Notes under the pieces: model-generated
Databases searched by the model: none
What the model was told of the DNA's origin: nothing
Seen by the model: only the letters and a program-made list of their open reading frames with translations
Shown: positions 34,122 through 43,009 of the stretch, one piece after another
Numbering within the stretch: position 1 is the stretch's first letter
Layout: the number at the start of each line of letters is the position of its first letter
Assembly (NCBI GenBank): GCA_963837655.1
Contig: CAWIOK010000002.1
Span: 434,001-498,000, forward strand
DNA from: CAVVSD01 sp963837655
GTDB lineage: Bacteria; Actinomycetota; Thermoleophilia; Solirubrobacterales; Solirubrobacteraceae
DNA length: 64,000 nucleotides
Direction of reading: 5' to 3'
Program-made: the position numbers and the translations under genes

Positions 34122-35474
34122 TCAGCCGAGTCGTGCGCCCCGCACGACGTTGCCCGCGAAGACGCCGTCCGGGTCGACTCGCGCGCGGATGCGCTGCACG
34201 CTCTCGGCCGTCGCGGGGTCGAACGACCTCTGCCGCGGGTCCCAGCCCGCCGCGAAGGTCGGCGCCGTGAACCCGGTGTCCCACGGCGCCACCGCCTCGC
34301 GCAGCAGGCCGAGCTGCTGGGTGATGCGGCGGTCGCCGGCTTCCCCCGTGAGGACCCCGAGCGCGTAGAGCGCGTAGGCGCCCGACAGGCGGTCGAGGAC
34401 GCCGCCGCTCGGGTCCGCCACTGCGATCGCGCCACCGATCTGGCGCAGCTCCACGAACGCGAGCGCGTCTCCCGCCTCGGTTGCCGCGACGGAGAGCCAC
34501 GCGTCCTGGCCCTCGCGGGTGAGTTCGTCGAGCAGGTAGTGATCCGCCTCGTAGGGCAGCGGATCGAGCGGATCCATGTGGGAGGTGGTGACGTCGAGCG
34601 GGCCGCCCAGATGCCAGGAGTCCAGCAGCGGCTCCGCCACGCGCCGCATCGGATCCAGTAGACCGGCGGCGACGTCGGTCGCCGGGAGTCCCGGCGGCTC
34701 GTCGATGATCGCGCCGTCGACGCACACCACCGGGCCCGCAGTGAGCTGAGGCGGCAGCGCCGGATCCGGGGGCAGGTGCAACGTCCGAAACGACGTCGAC
34801 GCCGTCGCAGGCGCGTCCCGCGACCACCGACACCAGTGCTCCAGGAGCGGCGGCGCGGCAGCGATCGGCCAGAAGATCGCCCCCGTCATGACCTGCGAGA
34901 CGGGGTAGAGGGCGACCGTCGCCGACACCACCAGGCCGAACCCGCCTCCTCCTCCTCGGAGCGCATCGAAGAGGTCGGGATCGTTGTCTGCGTCGACCGC
35001 ACGCACGGCGCCGTCGGCGGTGAGGAGCCGCATCGAGCTGATCGAGTTCGCCGCGACGCCGAAGCGCCGGCCGTAGTAGCTGATGCCGCCGCCCAGCAGG
35101 TAGCCGATCGCCCCGACGGTCGGTGACGTCCCGTGGGGGGCGACCAGGCCGTGCGGCGTCGTCGCCTGCGCCACCTCGCCCCAGCGTGTCCCTGCGTACA
35201 CGGTCACCTGGCGCCGCTCGACGTCGACGCGGACCTGCTCGTCGAAGGCGACCCTGACGACCGCCTCGTCGCCCAGCGGCGCGCAGGCATCCGAGAGGTG
35301 CCCGGTGGCGAGGACCCGGACGCCCAGCTGCCGTGAGCGCGCCTCGGCGATGGCCAGCTGCGCCTCCTCGACGCTGCGGACCGTCACGGCGAGCCGCGGC
35401 TGCAGGTGCACGTCGGTGTTGTAGGTCGCCGTCGCAGCGACGTACTCCGGCGTCCCTGGCTCGGCGAAGGTCAT
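34122..35474 (-). CDS. FAD-binding oxidoreductase (BBE/PCMH family)
   Basis: 450 aa. PCMH domain ~25-195, with ATGHLSD holding probable FAD-linking H59, SPTVGAIGYLLGGGISYYG and LLTADGAVRAVDADNDPDLF. The C-terminal BBE part ends VDPDGVFAGNVVRG. It oxidises an unknown substrate with O2. ATGA overlap with the amidase gene places it third in a P450 - amidase - flavoenzyme operon. Paralogue of the enzyme at 1875 but clearly divergent. Confidence 0.88.
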   Translation of the reverse strand: MTFAEPGTPEYVAATATYNTDVHLQPRLAVTVRSVEEAQLAIAEARSRQLGVRVLATGHLSDACAPLGDEAVVRVAFDEQVRVDVERRQVTVYAGTRWGEVAQATTPHGLVAPHGTSPTVGAIGYLLGGGISYYGRRFGVAANSISSMRLLTADGAVRAVDADNDPDLFDALRGGGGGFGLVVSATVALYPVSQVMTGAIFWPIAAAPPLLEHWCRWSRDAPATASTSFRTLHLPPDPALPPQLTAGPVVCVDGAIIDEPPGLPATDVAAGLLDPMRRVAEPLLDSWHLGGPLDVTTSHMDPLDPLPYEADHYLLDELTREGQDAWLSVAATEAGDALAFVELRQIGGAIAVADPSGGVLDRLSGAYALYALGVLTGEAGDRRITQQLGLLREAVAPWDTGFTAPTFAAGWDPRQRSFDPATAESVQRIRARVDPDGVFAGNVVRGARLG

Positions 35475-36946
35475 GAGAGCGACCGTGCCGCCGGCACGGC
35501 GTACGACTCGCGCCACGGTCGTATCCGCTCCAGGGCGCCCGCCGCCGCGAGGACGTCGCCGTCCGCTCCCAGCCGTCCCATGATCTGCAGGCCGACCGGC
35601 AGGCCGTCGTGCTGCCCGGCGGGGACCGAGGCGGCGGGGTGCCCGGTGAAGTTCGCGGGATAGGTCAGCGTCCACCCGATGGCCGGGTCCACCGGCACGC
35701 CCTCGATCGTGTCGGGGAGACCGACCTCCCCCGGAGCGCCGGTGTTCTGCACCGGCAGGCACGACACCGTCGGCGTGACCAGGAGGTCGTAGTCGGCGAA
35801 CACGGCCTGGAACATGTCGTACACCTCGGTCCGCGCTGTCTGGAGCGCCACGTACTCGCGCACGGTCATGGTCTGCGCCTCGCCCAGCCAGCGCAGGACG
35901 TGCGCCGGCAGCTGCGAGCGGTGGTCGGCGAGCAGGTCGATGCCCCCCGCCGCAAGGCCGTCCACGGCCTGCAGCGAGGGTGCGGCGATGAGGCGGCACC
36001 ACGTCTCGGCCAGCTCGAGCTGATCGCGTGGCAGGCTGAGCGACACGCGGTCGACCGCCGCTCCGGCGGCGCTGAGATCGTTCACGGCGTCCTCGACGAC
36101 CTGCGCGACACGCCGGTCGACCGGGATCCCTCCGAGGTCCGGGCTGTACGCGACGCGCATGCTCCCGATCGACCGGCGGGCGTCTCGCTCGAAGTCCGCT
36201 GCACCGAGCGTGGCGAACGGGTCTCGAGGATCGGTGCCGGACAGGACCGTCAACCCGAGCGCGATGTCGGCGACGGTGCGAGCGACGAGTCCCTCGAACA
36301 CGAACGGACCGGGTCCGAACTGGTTCGGCCGGATGACCAGGGGCACCCGGCCCAGCGACTGCTTGAACCCGACGACCCCGCACCACGCCGCGGGGATGCG
36401 CGCGGAGCCGCCGCCGTCGGTCGCCTCCGCGAACGCCACCATGCCGTCCGCCACGGCCGCCGCGCTGCCTCCGGAGGAGCCGCCGCTGTTGTGGTCCGGG
36501 GCGAACGGGGTGCCGGTCGGGCCGAAGAGCAGGTTGTCGCAGACGCCGCTGAAGCCCAGGACCGGGCTGTTGGTCTTGCCCAGCACGATCGCGCCCGCCG
36601 CCTCCATGCGCTCCACCCATGAGCAGCTGACGTCGACCGTGAGGTGCTCGAGCGCCGGGATGCCGCCGAACGTCGCCGGCCACCCGGGCTTGAAGTCGAA
36701 GAGGTCCTTCATCGCGGTCGGGACGCCGTGCAGCGGGCCGATCGCAGCACCGCTCATGAGCGTCTTCTCGGCGTCGCGAGCCCGGTCCAGCGCCTCGTCG
36801 ATCGCCAGGAAGACGAACGCGTTCAGGCTGGGGTTGCGGTCCTCGATCCGTTGTGCGGCGGCCTGCACCGCCTCGACCGGCGAGATCTCGCGAGCGCGGA
36901 TCGCCGCCGCGACCTCGGTCGCGGACGCGTAGGCCAGGTCCGTCAC
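35471..36946 (-). CDS. amidase signature family hydrolase
   Basis: 491 aa. The Ser-cisSer-Lys triad is visible: K80 in TAMKDLFD, cis-Ser S157 in GGSSGGSAAAVA, and nucleophile S181 in DGGGSARIPAAWCG. The full-length domain is intact and ends with PASVPAG and LQIMG, typical of the family. It hydrolyses a carboxamide; substrate unknown. GTG start inside the P450 stop (GTGA), so expression is coupled to the P450. Confidence 0.93.
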   Translation of the reverse strand: MTDLAYASATEVAAAIRAREISPVEAVQAAAQRIEDRNPSLNAFVFLAIDEALDRARDAEKTLMSGAAIGPLHGVPTAMKDLFDFKPGWPATFGGIPALEHLTVDVSCSWVERMEAAGAIVLGKTNSPVLGFSGVCDNLLFGPTGTPFAPDHNSGGSSGGSAAAVADGMVAFAEATDGGGSARIPAAWCGVVGFKQSLGRVPLVIRPNQFGPGPFVFEGLVARTVADIALGLTVLSGTDPRDPFATLGAADFERDARRSIGSMRVAYSPDLGGIPVDRRVAQVVEDAVNDLSAAGAAVDRVSLSLPRDQLELAETWCRLIAAPSLQAVDGLAAGGIDLLADHRSQLPAHVLRWLGEAQTMTVREYVALQTARTEVYDMFQAVFADYDLLVTPTVSCLPVQNTGAPGEVGLPDTIEGVPVDPAIGWTLTYPANFTGHPAASVPAGQHDGLPVGLQIMGRLGADGDVLAAAGALERIRPWRESYAVPAARSLS

Positions 36947-38172
36947 CAGCGCACCGGAAGCGTCTGGCGCATCGGGAGGATCGCGATCGGCGCGAAGTCG
37001 AGCGGCAGGGGGGTGACCGCGCGCAGGTCCGGGAGGTGCTCGAAGAGCACGCGGAGGCCGATGCGTGCCTCCGCTCGCCCGATCGGCGCACCCAGGCAGA
37101 AGTGGCGGCCCTTGCCGAACGCGAGGTGGTCGTCGGGTCGCTCACGGTGGATGTCCCACCGCTCCGGGTCGTCGTAGTGCGCCGGGTCGTTGGACGCGCT
37201 GGCCAGCGAGAGCCAGACGACCTCGTGGGCCGGGATGGTCACGCCCGCGATCTCGACGTCCCGGGTCGGGGAGCGCTGCACGAAGGTCGCCGAGCCGCGG
37301 CGGCGCAGCGTCTCCTCGACGACGGCCTCCCAGAGCGAGGGGTCGCGGATGGCCTCAGCGAGCTGGTCGGGGTTCTCGCCGAGGAAGACGACGGCGTTGG
37401 CGATCAGCTGCGCGGTCGTGTCGGTGCCGGCCGCGGCGAGCTCGCACACGTGCAACGCGACCTGCTCGCGCGACATCACCCGCTCACCGGCGCCGTCGCG
37501 CGCGGAGCTCATCGCCGAGATGACGTCGTCGCCCGGGTCGGCGGCACGCTCGTCGGCGAGCTCGCGCAGCCGCTCGTGGGCAGTGGCGTACCGCTGCCAC
37601 ACCTCGTCGCGCATCGCCTCGGGCATCGGATGGCGCCCGCTGTCCATGACGAGGAAGTGGTCGAAGCGCAGGCCGCGGAACATCGCGTGGTCGCGCTCCG
37701 GCAGATCCAGCATCGCCATGAGCGTGCGGGTCGTGAGCTCCAGGCAGTACGCCTGCATGAGGTCGCAGGCGCCCTCGTCCGCGAAGCCCTCGACGAGCTC
37801 GACCGCCAGCTGCTCGATGCGCGGCTCGAGCGCTGCCACGCGCCGCCGGGTGAACCCTCGCTGTCCCGTCTTGCGGATCGGCGTGTGCTCGGGAGGGTCC
37901 ATGCCGATGAACGCCTTCGCCATCAACGCGGGCGGCACGCGCTCGCGGAACGCCTCGGGCACGTCGAGACTGCCGGAGATCGAGGTGCTCGAGAACGTCG
38001 CAGCGTCGGCAATGCACCTGTCGACGTCCTCACGGCGGCTGATGACCCAGACGCCGAGCGGCTCGTAGAAGAAGACCGGCGCCTCGTCCCGTGCCCGCGC
38101 CAGGAGGCTCGCGGGATCGCGGAAGCCCTGCTCGCTGACCGGGTCGAACTCCGCGGGTGCCGTCGGTCTCAT
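36943..38172 (-). CDS. cytochrome P450
   Basis: 409-aa soluble bacterial P450. I-helix LAAAGTDTTAQL (245-256), ExxR E287/R290, PERW region DDPERWDIHR, and heme loop HLAFGKGRHFCLGAPIGR with proximal C359. ATG 38172 is preferred because the PTAPAEFDP start is typical. It needs ferredoxin and reductase, not encoded nearby. First gene of an operon with an amidase and a flavoenzyme; hydroxylation followed by amide cleavage and oxidation is an inferred pathway only. Confidence 0.93.
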   Translation of the reverse strand: MRPTAPAEFDPVSEQGFRDPASLLARARDEAPVFFYEPLGVWVISRREDVDRCIADAATFSSTSISGSLDVPEAFRERVPPALMAKAFIGMDPPEHTPIRKTGQRGFTRRRVAALEPRIEQLAVELVEGFADEGACDLMQAYCLELTTRTLMAMLDLPERDHAMFRGLRFDHFLVMDSGRHPMPEAMRDEVWQRYATAHERLRELADERAADPGDDVISAMSSARDGAGERVMSREQVALHVCELAAAGTDTTAQLIANAVVFLGENPDQLAEAIRDPSLWEAVVEETLRRRGSATFVQRSPTRDVEIAGVTIPAHEVVWLSLASASNDPAHYDDPERWDIHRERPDDHLAFGKGRHFCLGAPIGRAEARIGLRVLFEHLPDLRAVTPLPLDFAPIAILPMRQTLPVRW

Positions 38173-38239
38173 GGCTGACAGAATGCACTGTGCGGAGGAA
38201 TGACCGCGTCGTCGCGGCGGCCGCTGCATCGCTGCGCTG

Positions 38240-40258
38240 ATGAACGAGATCCTGCTCTTCGCACTCCTCGGGCTGGGGACGGGCGCCCTGATCGCCGGAA
38301 TCGGCCTCGGCGTCGTCCTGTCCTATCGAGGCTCCGGGGTCATCAACCTGGCCACCGGTGCCAGCTCGATGGTGGCCGCGTACCTGTTCCTGTGGTTGAC
38401 CTCGGACGGCCTGGAGACGGCGGCCGCGCTCGTGCTCGCTCTCGCGGGGACCATCGTCTTCGGCGTCGTCGTCGAGCTCGTCGTCTTCCGGCCGCTGCGC
38501 AGCTCCTCACCGCTGTCGTCGCTCGTGGCGTCGCTCGGCGTGCTGCTCACCGCGCAGGCGACCATCGACCTCATCCTCAAGGGCGGCGGGAGCGGCAAGG
38601 CGCCGCCTGCCCTCGACGTGATGCTCAGCGGTGGCGGCAACCAGATCATCCCGTCGGTCCTCCCTCAGGGCCTCGTCACGGCGTTCGGCGCGCGGATCCC
38701 TGCCGACCGGTTCTGGCTCACCGGCATCGTCGTGCTCGCCGCGGCGCTGCTGTGGGCGCTGTACCGGTGGTCGCAGTTCGGGCTCTCGACGCGTGCGGCG
38801 TCCGAGAACCAGACGAGCGCGAAGCTCGCCGGGCTCCCCATCGACCGCCTGGCCCTCATCAACGCCGCGCTCGCGGCCACGGTCGCGGGCGGCATGGGGA
38901 TCCTGGCCGGGACCGTGACCCAGATCGACACCGTCAACCTGCCGCTGCAGGTGGTTCCGGCCCTGGGTGCGGCGCTGTTCGCGCGGTTCACCTCGTTCTC
39001 GATCACCTGCCTCGCGGGCCTGCTCATCGGCGTCGCGCAGTCGCTGCTGTACTACGCGCAGACGAAGTCGTGGTTCCCCACGACCGGATCCACCCCGCTG
39101 CCGGGCGTCAACGGGGTGCTCACGTTCCTCGTCATCGTCGCGGCGCTGTGGCTGCGCGGGTCGAGCCTGCCGACGCGCGGTGAGCTGCTGGAGGCGCATC
39201 TGCCCAAGGCGCCCCGGCCGAAGCACGTGGCGCGCCCGGCGATCCTCGGCGTCATGGTCGTGATCGTCGCGCTGTTCGTCGTGCCGTTCGACTACCGGTT
39301 CGCCATCGGCGTGTCGCTGGCCGGGATGATCATCGGTCTGTCCTTGGTCCTCGTGACGGGCTACGTGGGCCAGGTGTCGCTGCTGCAGGTCCCCCTCGCG
39401 GGCATCGCCGCCTTCGCGGTGTCGCACCTGGCGACCGACGGCGGGTTCAGCTTCCTCGTCGCGTCAGGTCTTGCTGTGTCGATCGCGACGGCGACGGGCT
39501 TCCTCGCCGGCGCCTCGGCGCTGCGCGTCCGCGGGGTGACCCTCGCCGTGGTGACCCTCGCGGCCGCCATCGCCATCGAGCAGTTCGGCTTCGCGAACCC
39601 GACGTGGGGAGTGCTGCGCTACGGCAACGCGATCCCGGAGCCCAGGATCCACGGCGTGGACGTGGGCTCGGCCGCGGGGCTGCGCGCGATCGGCGGCGGG
39701 CTCGTGAGTCCCGCACTGGGCCTCATGCTGCTCATCGTCACCACCGCCATCGCACTGCTCGTCGTGCGGGTGCGACAGAGCGGGCTCGGCAACCGGATGC
39801 TCGCGGTGCGCTCCAACGAGTCGGCCGCGGCCGCTGCGGGCGTCAGCGTGCGCGACACGAAGTTCGCCGCCTACGCGCTGTCCTCGTGCATCGCGGGCAT
39901 CGGCGGCGTCGCCTACGCCTACGCCTCGACCAAGGTGAGCGTCGACAGCTTCGGGGTCGTCGTCGCGCTGCAGTTCGTCGCCTACGCGTACGTCGGCGGG
40001 ATCACGCTGATCCCCGGGGCGGTGTTCGCCGGCCTCATGACGACGGACGGCGTCATCCCGCACTTCCTCCACGCGCAACTGGGCCTGTCACCGACCTGGA
40101 TCCTGCTCGTCGCCGGGGTCGCGCTCATCCTGTGCCTGCGGCTCTTCCCGGCGGGGATCGCCGGGTCGTGGAAGGGGCTCAGGGCCCTCTCAGGCCATCC
40201 TTCGCCCGTGTTTAGGCCTGCCGAGGACCCTGCGGTGCATGGTGAGCGCAGGCAGTGA
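38240..40258 (+). CDS. fused branched-chain amino-acid ABC permease (LivH-LivM)
   Basis: 672 aa. Residues 1-290 are LivH-like (GVVLSYRGSGVINLATGA, ASENQTSAKLAGLP), and ~330-650 LivM-like (LVTGYVGQVSLLQVPLAGIA, LAVRSNESAAAAAGVSVRDT, KFAAYALSSCIAGIGG). About 16-18 helices. The two permease halves are usually separate genes; here a short linker joins them. No LivF/LivG ATPases or binding protein are in the window, so partners must be elsewhere. ATG 68 bases from the divergent P450 start. Confidence 0.9.
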   Translation: MNEILLFALLGLGTGALIAGIGLGVVLSYRGSGVINLATGASSMVAAYLFLWLTSDGLETAAALVLALAGTIVFGVVVELVVFRPLRSSSPLSSLVASLGVLLTAQATIDLILKGGGSGKAPPALDVMLSGGGNQIIPSVLPQGLVTAFGARIPADRFWLTGIVVLAAALLWALYRWSQFGLSTRAASENQTSAKLAGLPIDRLALINAALAATVAGGMGILAGTVTQIDTVNLPLQVVPALGAALFARFTSFSITCLAGLLIGVAQSLLYYAQTKSWFPTTGSTPLPGVNGVLTFLVIVAALWLRGSSLPTRGELLEAHLPKAPRPKHVARPAILGVMVVIVALFVVPFDYRFAIGVSLAGMIIGLSLVLVTGYVGQVSLLQVPLAGIAAFAVSHLATDGGFSFLVASGLAVSIATATGFLAGASALRVRGVTLAVVTLAAAIAIEQFGFANPTWGVLRYGNAIPEPRIHGVDVGSAAGLRAIGGGLVSPALGLMLLIVTTAIALLVVRVRQSGLGNRMLAVRSNESAAAAAGVSVRDTKFAAYALSSCIAGIGGVAYAYASTKVSVDSFGVVVALQFVAYAYVGGITLIPGAVFAGLMTTDGVIPHFLHAQLGLSPTWILLVAGVALILCLRLFPAGIAGSWKGLRALSGHPSPVFRPAEDPAVHGERRQ

Positions 40259-40442
40259 GGCAACGACGTTCGTGTGCGCGTGGTGCGACCGCGCCTACGT
40301 CGGCGGGGCGTGGCGCCCGGTGGATGCCGACGCCCGGCCGGAGCGGATCACGCATGGGATCTGCGAGGACTGCGTGGGTGAGATGACGCCCGCGGCATCA
40401 CGTCCCCAGCCATTCGAGCGGCGCCGCGCCGGGGTGTCCTAG
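40239..40442 (+). CDS. small zinc-ribbon-like protein
   Basis: 67 aa. Two cysteine pairs, VCAWCDRAY near residue 12 and HGICEDCVGEM near residue 40, fit a small zinc-binding ribbon. The pattern (CAWC...W.P...THGICxDC) is common in short bacterial proteins linked to signalling genes. ATG lies 20 bases inside the LivHM gene end, so translation is coupled. Function unknown. Confidence 0.65.
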   Translation: MVSAGSEATTFVCAWCDRAYVGGAWRPVDADARPERITHGICEDCVGEMTPAASRPQPFERRRAGVS

Positions 40443-40490
40443 ACGAGCTCGCGGGAGGTCGTGCCGCACCGCGCCGATAGGGTCACGCGC

Positions 40491-41330
40491 GTGGTCGCCG
40501 AACAGGTCACCGGCCCCGTCGCGTTTCATGGTGAGGGTCCCGTCTGGTCGCGTCGCTGGGGCGGCCTGCGCTGGGTCGACATGCTCGCCGGCGACGTGCT
40601 GGCGCTCGCCGGCGACGGGCGTGTCCTGCGCACCCACGTCGACGACGTCGCGGCGGCGCTACGGCCGCGCCGCGGAGGCGGTGCGGTGATCGGCGTGCGG
40701 CGGGGCTTCGCGCTCGAGGAGCCCGACGGCACCGTGACGCACCTGCCCCGCCTCTGGAGCGGAGACGACATCCGTATGAACGACGGCGGCTGCGACCCCG
40801 ACGGTCGCTTCTACTGCGGCACGATGGCCTACGACCAGCGGGCCGGCGCGGGCTCCTTGTACCGCCTCGATCCGGACGGCTCGGTCGCGGTCGTCCTGGA
40901 GGGCGTGACGATCTCCAATGGCCTCGAGTGGAGCCCCGACGGCACGCGGGCCTACTACGTCGACACGCCGACCCGGGAGGTCTCCGTCTTCGCGTACGAC
41001 CCCAAGGAGGGGCTGCACGACCGCCGGCGGTTCGCCACGGTCGAGGCGATGCCCGACGGCCTCACCGTCGACGCGCAGGGCAGCGTGTGGGTCGCGCTCT
41101 TCGACGGCCGGGCGGTGCAGCACTTCGACGCGGCCGGCATCCCCGGCGAGCAGGTCCAGGTTCCCGAGGGCCGCGTGACCGCGTGCACGTTCGGCGGCGA
41201 CGACCTCGACCGCCTCTTCATCACGACGTCGCGCGAGGGCCTGGCGCCGGGCGACGAGCCGTCGGCGGGCTCGCTCTACGCAGCAGACGTGGGCGTCCGC
41301 GGCCTGCCGGCCCGCGAGTTCGCGGGCTGA
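40491..41330 (+). CDS. SMP-30/gluconolactonase-like protein
   Basis: ~279-aa six-bladed propeller of the SMP-30/regucalcin family. The N-terminal metal Glu is in FHGEGPVW, then MNDGGCDPDGRFYCGTMA (Asn/Asp ligands), GVTISNGLEWSPDGTRAYYV and MPDGLTVDAQGSVWVAL. Members hydrolyse sugar lactones. GTG 40491 leaves the usual short lead before the first blade; GTG 40461 is in frame and possible. Ends 6 bases from the convergent ligD-like gene. Confidence 0.9.
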   Translation: MVAEQVTGPVAFHGEGPVWSRRWGGLRWVDMLAGDVLALAGDGRVLRTHVDDVAAALRPRRGGGAVIGVRRGFALEEPDGTVTHLPRLWSGDDIRMNDGGCDPDGRFYCGTMAYDQRAGAGSLYRLDPDGSVAVVLEGVTISNGLEWSPDGTRAYYVDTPTREVSVFAYDPKEGLHDRRRFATVEAMPDGLTVDAQGSVWVALFDGRAVQHFDAAGIPGEQVQVPEGRVTACTFGGDDLDRLFITTSREGLAPGDEPSAGSLYAADVGVRGLPAREFAG

Positions 41331-41336
41331 CGGCCG

Positions 41337-42341
41337 TCAGTCCTCGCGTCGTGCCCGGCTCGGCGCGACGCGGGGCGGCTCGCCGGGCTGCTTGGGGTAC
41401 ACGGGCGGCCAGGGCGCATCGAGCAGCCCGTTCGCCCGATCGCGCTGGTGGAGCGCGAGGAGAGGCTCGAGCGACTGGGGGACATCGTCGATCGCGGCCC
41501 AGGGATCGCCGTCGCGCTCGAGCCGTTCAGGGATGCGCGGCAGCGTCAGCGTGTCGGGATCGACGTCGTCGAGCTCGTCCCATGCGACCGGCGCCGACAC
41601 CTGCGCACCCTTCCGGGCCCGGACCGACCAGGCGCCGAAGACGGTCTTGTGCGGCGCGTTCTGGTTGTAGTCGACGAAGATCCGCTCGCCACGCTCCTCC
41701 TTCCACCAGGCCGCCGTGAGGATGTCGGGACGGCGACGCTCGAGCTCGCGCGCCACGGCGACGGCGGCGGAGCGCACGGCGTAGGCGTCCCAGCGCGGCT
41801 GCAGCCTGACGTAGACGTGCAGCCCGCGGTTGCCGGTCGTCTTCGGGAAGGAGGCGATCCCGAGCTCGTCCAGCAGCGCCTTGAGCTCCCACGCCGCCGC
41901 CCGCGCCTCGGCGAAGCCGGTGCCCGGCTGGGGATCGAGGTCGAGGCGCAGCTCGTCGACGTGGTCGGGGTCCTCGGCCCGATACGGCCAGACGTGGAAC
42001 CCGAGGCAGGCGAGGTTCACCGCCCATGCGACGTGGGCCAGGTCCGCCGCGACCAGCGCCCGCGACGGCGTCCCGTTCACCGTCTCCACGGTCGTGGTCT
42101 GCAGCCACTCCGGCGCGTTGTCCGGGACGCGCTTCTGGAAGAACGAGGGGCCGCCCGCCCCCTTGGGGAAGCGCTGCATGAGCACAGGTCGCCCGCCCAT
42201 CGCGCGCAGCAGCGGGCCGGCGATCGCGACGTAGTAGCGGACGAGGTCGAGCTTCGTCTCGCCGCGCTCGCCGAAGAGCACCTTGTCCGGACTCGTGATC
42301 GGCACCTCGCGCCCGGCGAGCTCCAGGACCTCCGCGGGCAT
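41337..42341 (-). CDS. stand-alone LigD-type polymerase/primase domain
   Basis: 334-aa archaeo-eukaryotic primase-type polymerase as found in LigD of bacterial non-homologous end joining. SPDKVLFGERG, FFQKRVPDNAPEWL, LRLDLDPQPG (catalytic D134/D136), KTTGNRGLHVYV and the C-terminal PPVYPKQ region are seen. It adds nucleotides, often ribonucleotides, at broken ends. No ligase or nuclease domain is fused, and no Ku gene is in the window. ATG 42341 follows the frameshifted RibD gene by 4 bases. Confidence 0.93.
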   Translation of the reverse strand: MPAEVLELAGREVPITSPDKVLFGERGETKLDLVRYYVAIAGPLLRAMGGRPVLMQRFPKGAGGPSFFQKRVPDNAPEWLQTTTVETVNGTPSRALVAADLAHVAWAVNLACLGFHVWPYRAEDPDHVDELRLDLDPQPGTGFAEARAAAWELKALLDELGIASFPKTTGNRGLHVYVRLQPRWDAYAVRSAAVAVARELERRRPDILTAAWWKEERGERIFVDYNQNAPHKTVFGAWSVRARKGAQVSAPVAWDELDDVDPDTLTLPRIPERLERDGDPWAAIDDVPQSLEPLLALHQRDRANGLLDAPWPPVYPKQPGEPPRVAPSRARRED

Positions 42342-42345
42342 GCGC

Positions 42346-42901
42346 CTACGCGGCCGGGTCGGGGCTGTAGTTCAGGTAGACCACGCCGTTGTCGTAGGAG
42401 TCGACGGCAGCGAGCTTCAGCTTGCCAGGCGCGGCGCCGTCCGGGAACAGCCGAGGGCCGGTCCCGAGGGTGAGCGGGTAGACGAACAGGTGCAGCCCGT
42501 CGATGAGCCCGTCGGCGAGCATCGCCCGCACGAGCGTGATGCTGCCGCTGACGTACAGATCGCCGTCGACATCGGCCTTCAGCGCGCGGATCGCGTCCGC
42601 GTCGTAAGGGCCGACGACCTCCGAGTTGCTCCAGGTCGGGTCCGTCAGCGTGCCCGGACACGACGTGCTTGGTCGTGTCGTTGAAGAACGGCGCGCCGGG
42701 ATCGTCCTCGACCGTCCGCATGGACCACGCGGGCTCGAACATCTGGAACGTCGTGCGCCCGAGCAGGATGCCCTCGGCACGCCCGGTCACCGCGGCCAGC
42801 GCCTCGCCCATCTTCGGGTCGAACCCGTACTCGAACGTCCAGGTCGGCGCGTCGACCACGCCGTCCAGGGTCATGAACTCGTGGACGTGGATGGCTCCCA
42901 T
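42346..42901 (-). pseudogene. RibD C-terminal/DHFR-like reductase, single-base frameshift
   Basis: ATG 42901 with GAGGAGGAG upstream. Frame one reads VHEFMTLDGVVDAPTWTFEY, ILLGRTTFQMFEPAW and TTKHVVSG. After a C run at 42653-42655 (GGG on the coding strand, where GG would keep frame), frame two continues with TLTDPTWSNSEVVG, LYVSGSITLVRAMLADGLID, LFVYPLTLGTGPRLF and VVYLNYSPDPAA, stop TAG at 42346. All family blocks are present, unlike the copy at 12548. One extra base explains the break, so a sequencing indel is possible. Corrected product ~184 aa. Confidence 0.85.
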
Positions 42902-43009
42902 GTGCTCCTCCTCGAGGTTGTCGTCCCGCTTGGGACGGCCGCGGCGAGGAGGAATCATCGGTCGCCCCGGCTTCGGGTGCGGTACGACCCGGTCTGCGGG
43001 GTGGGACGC

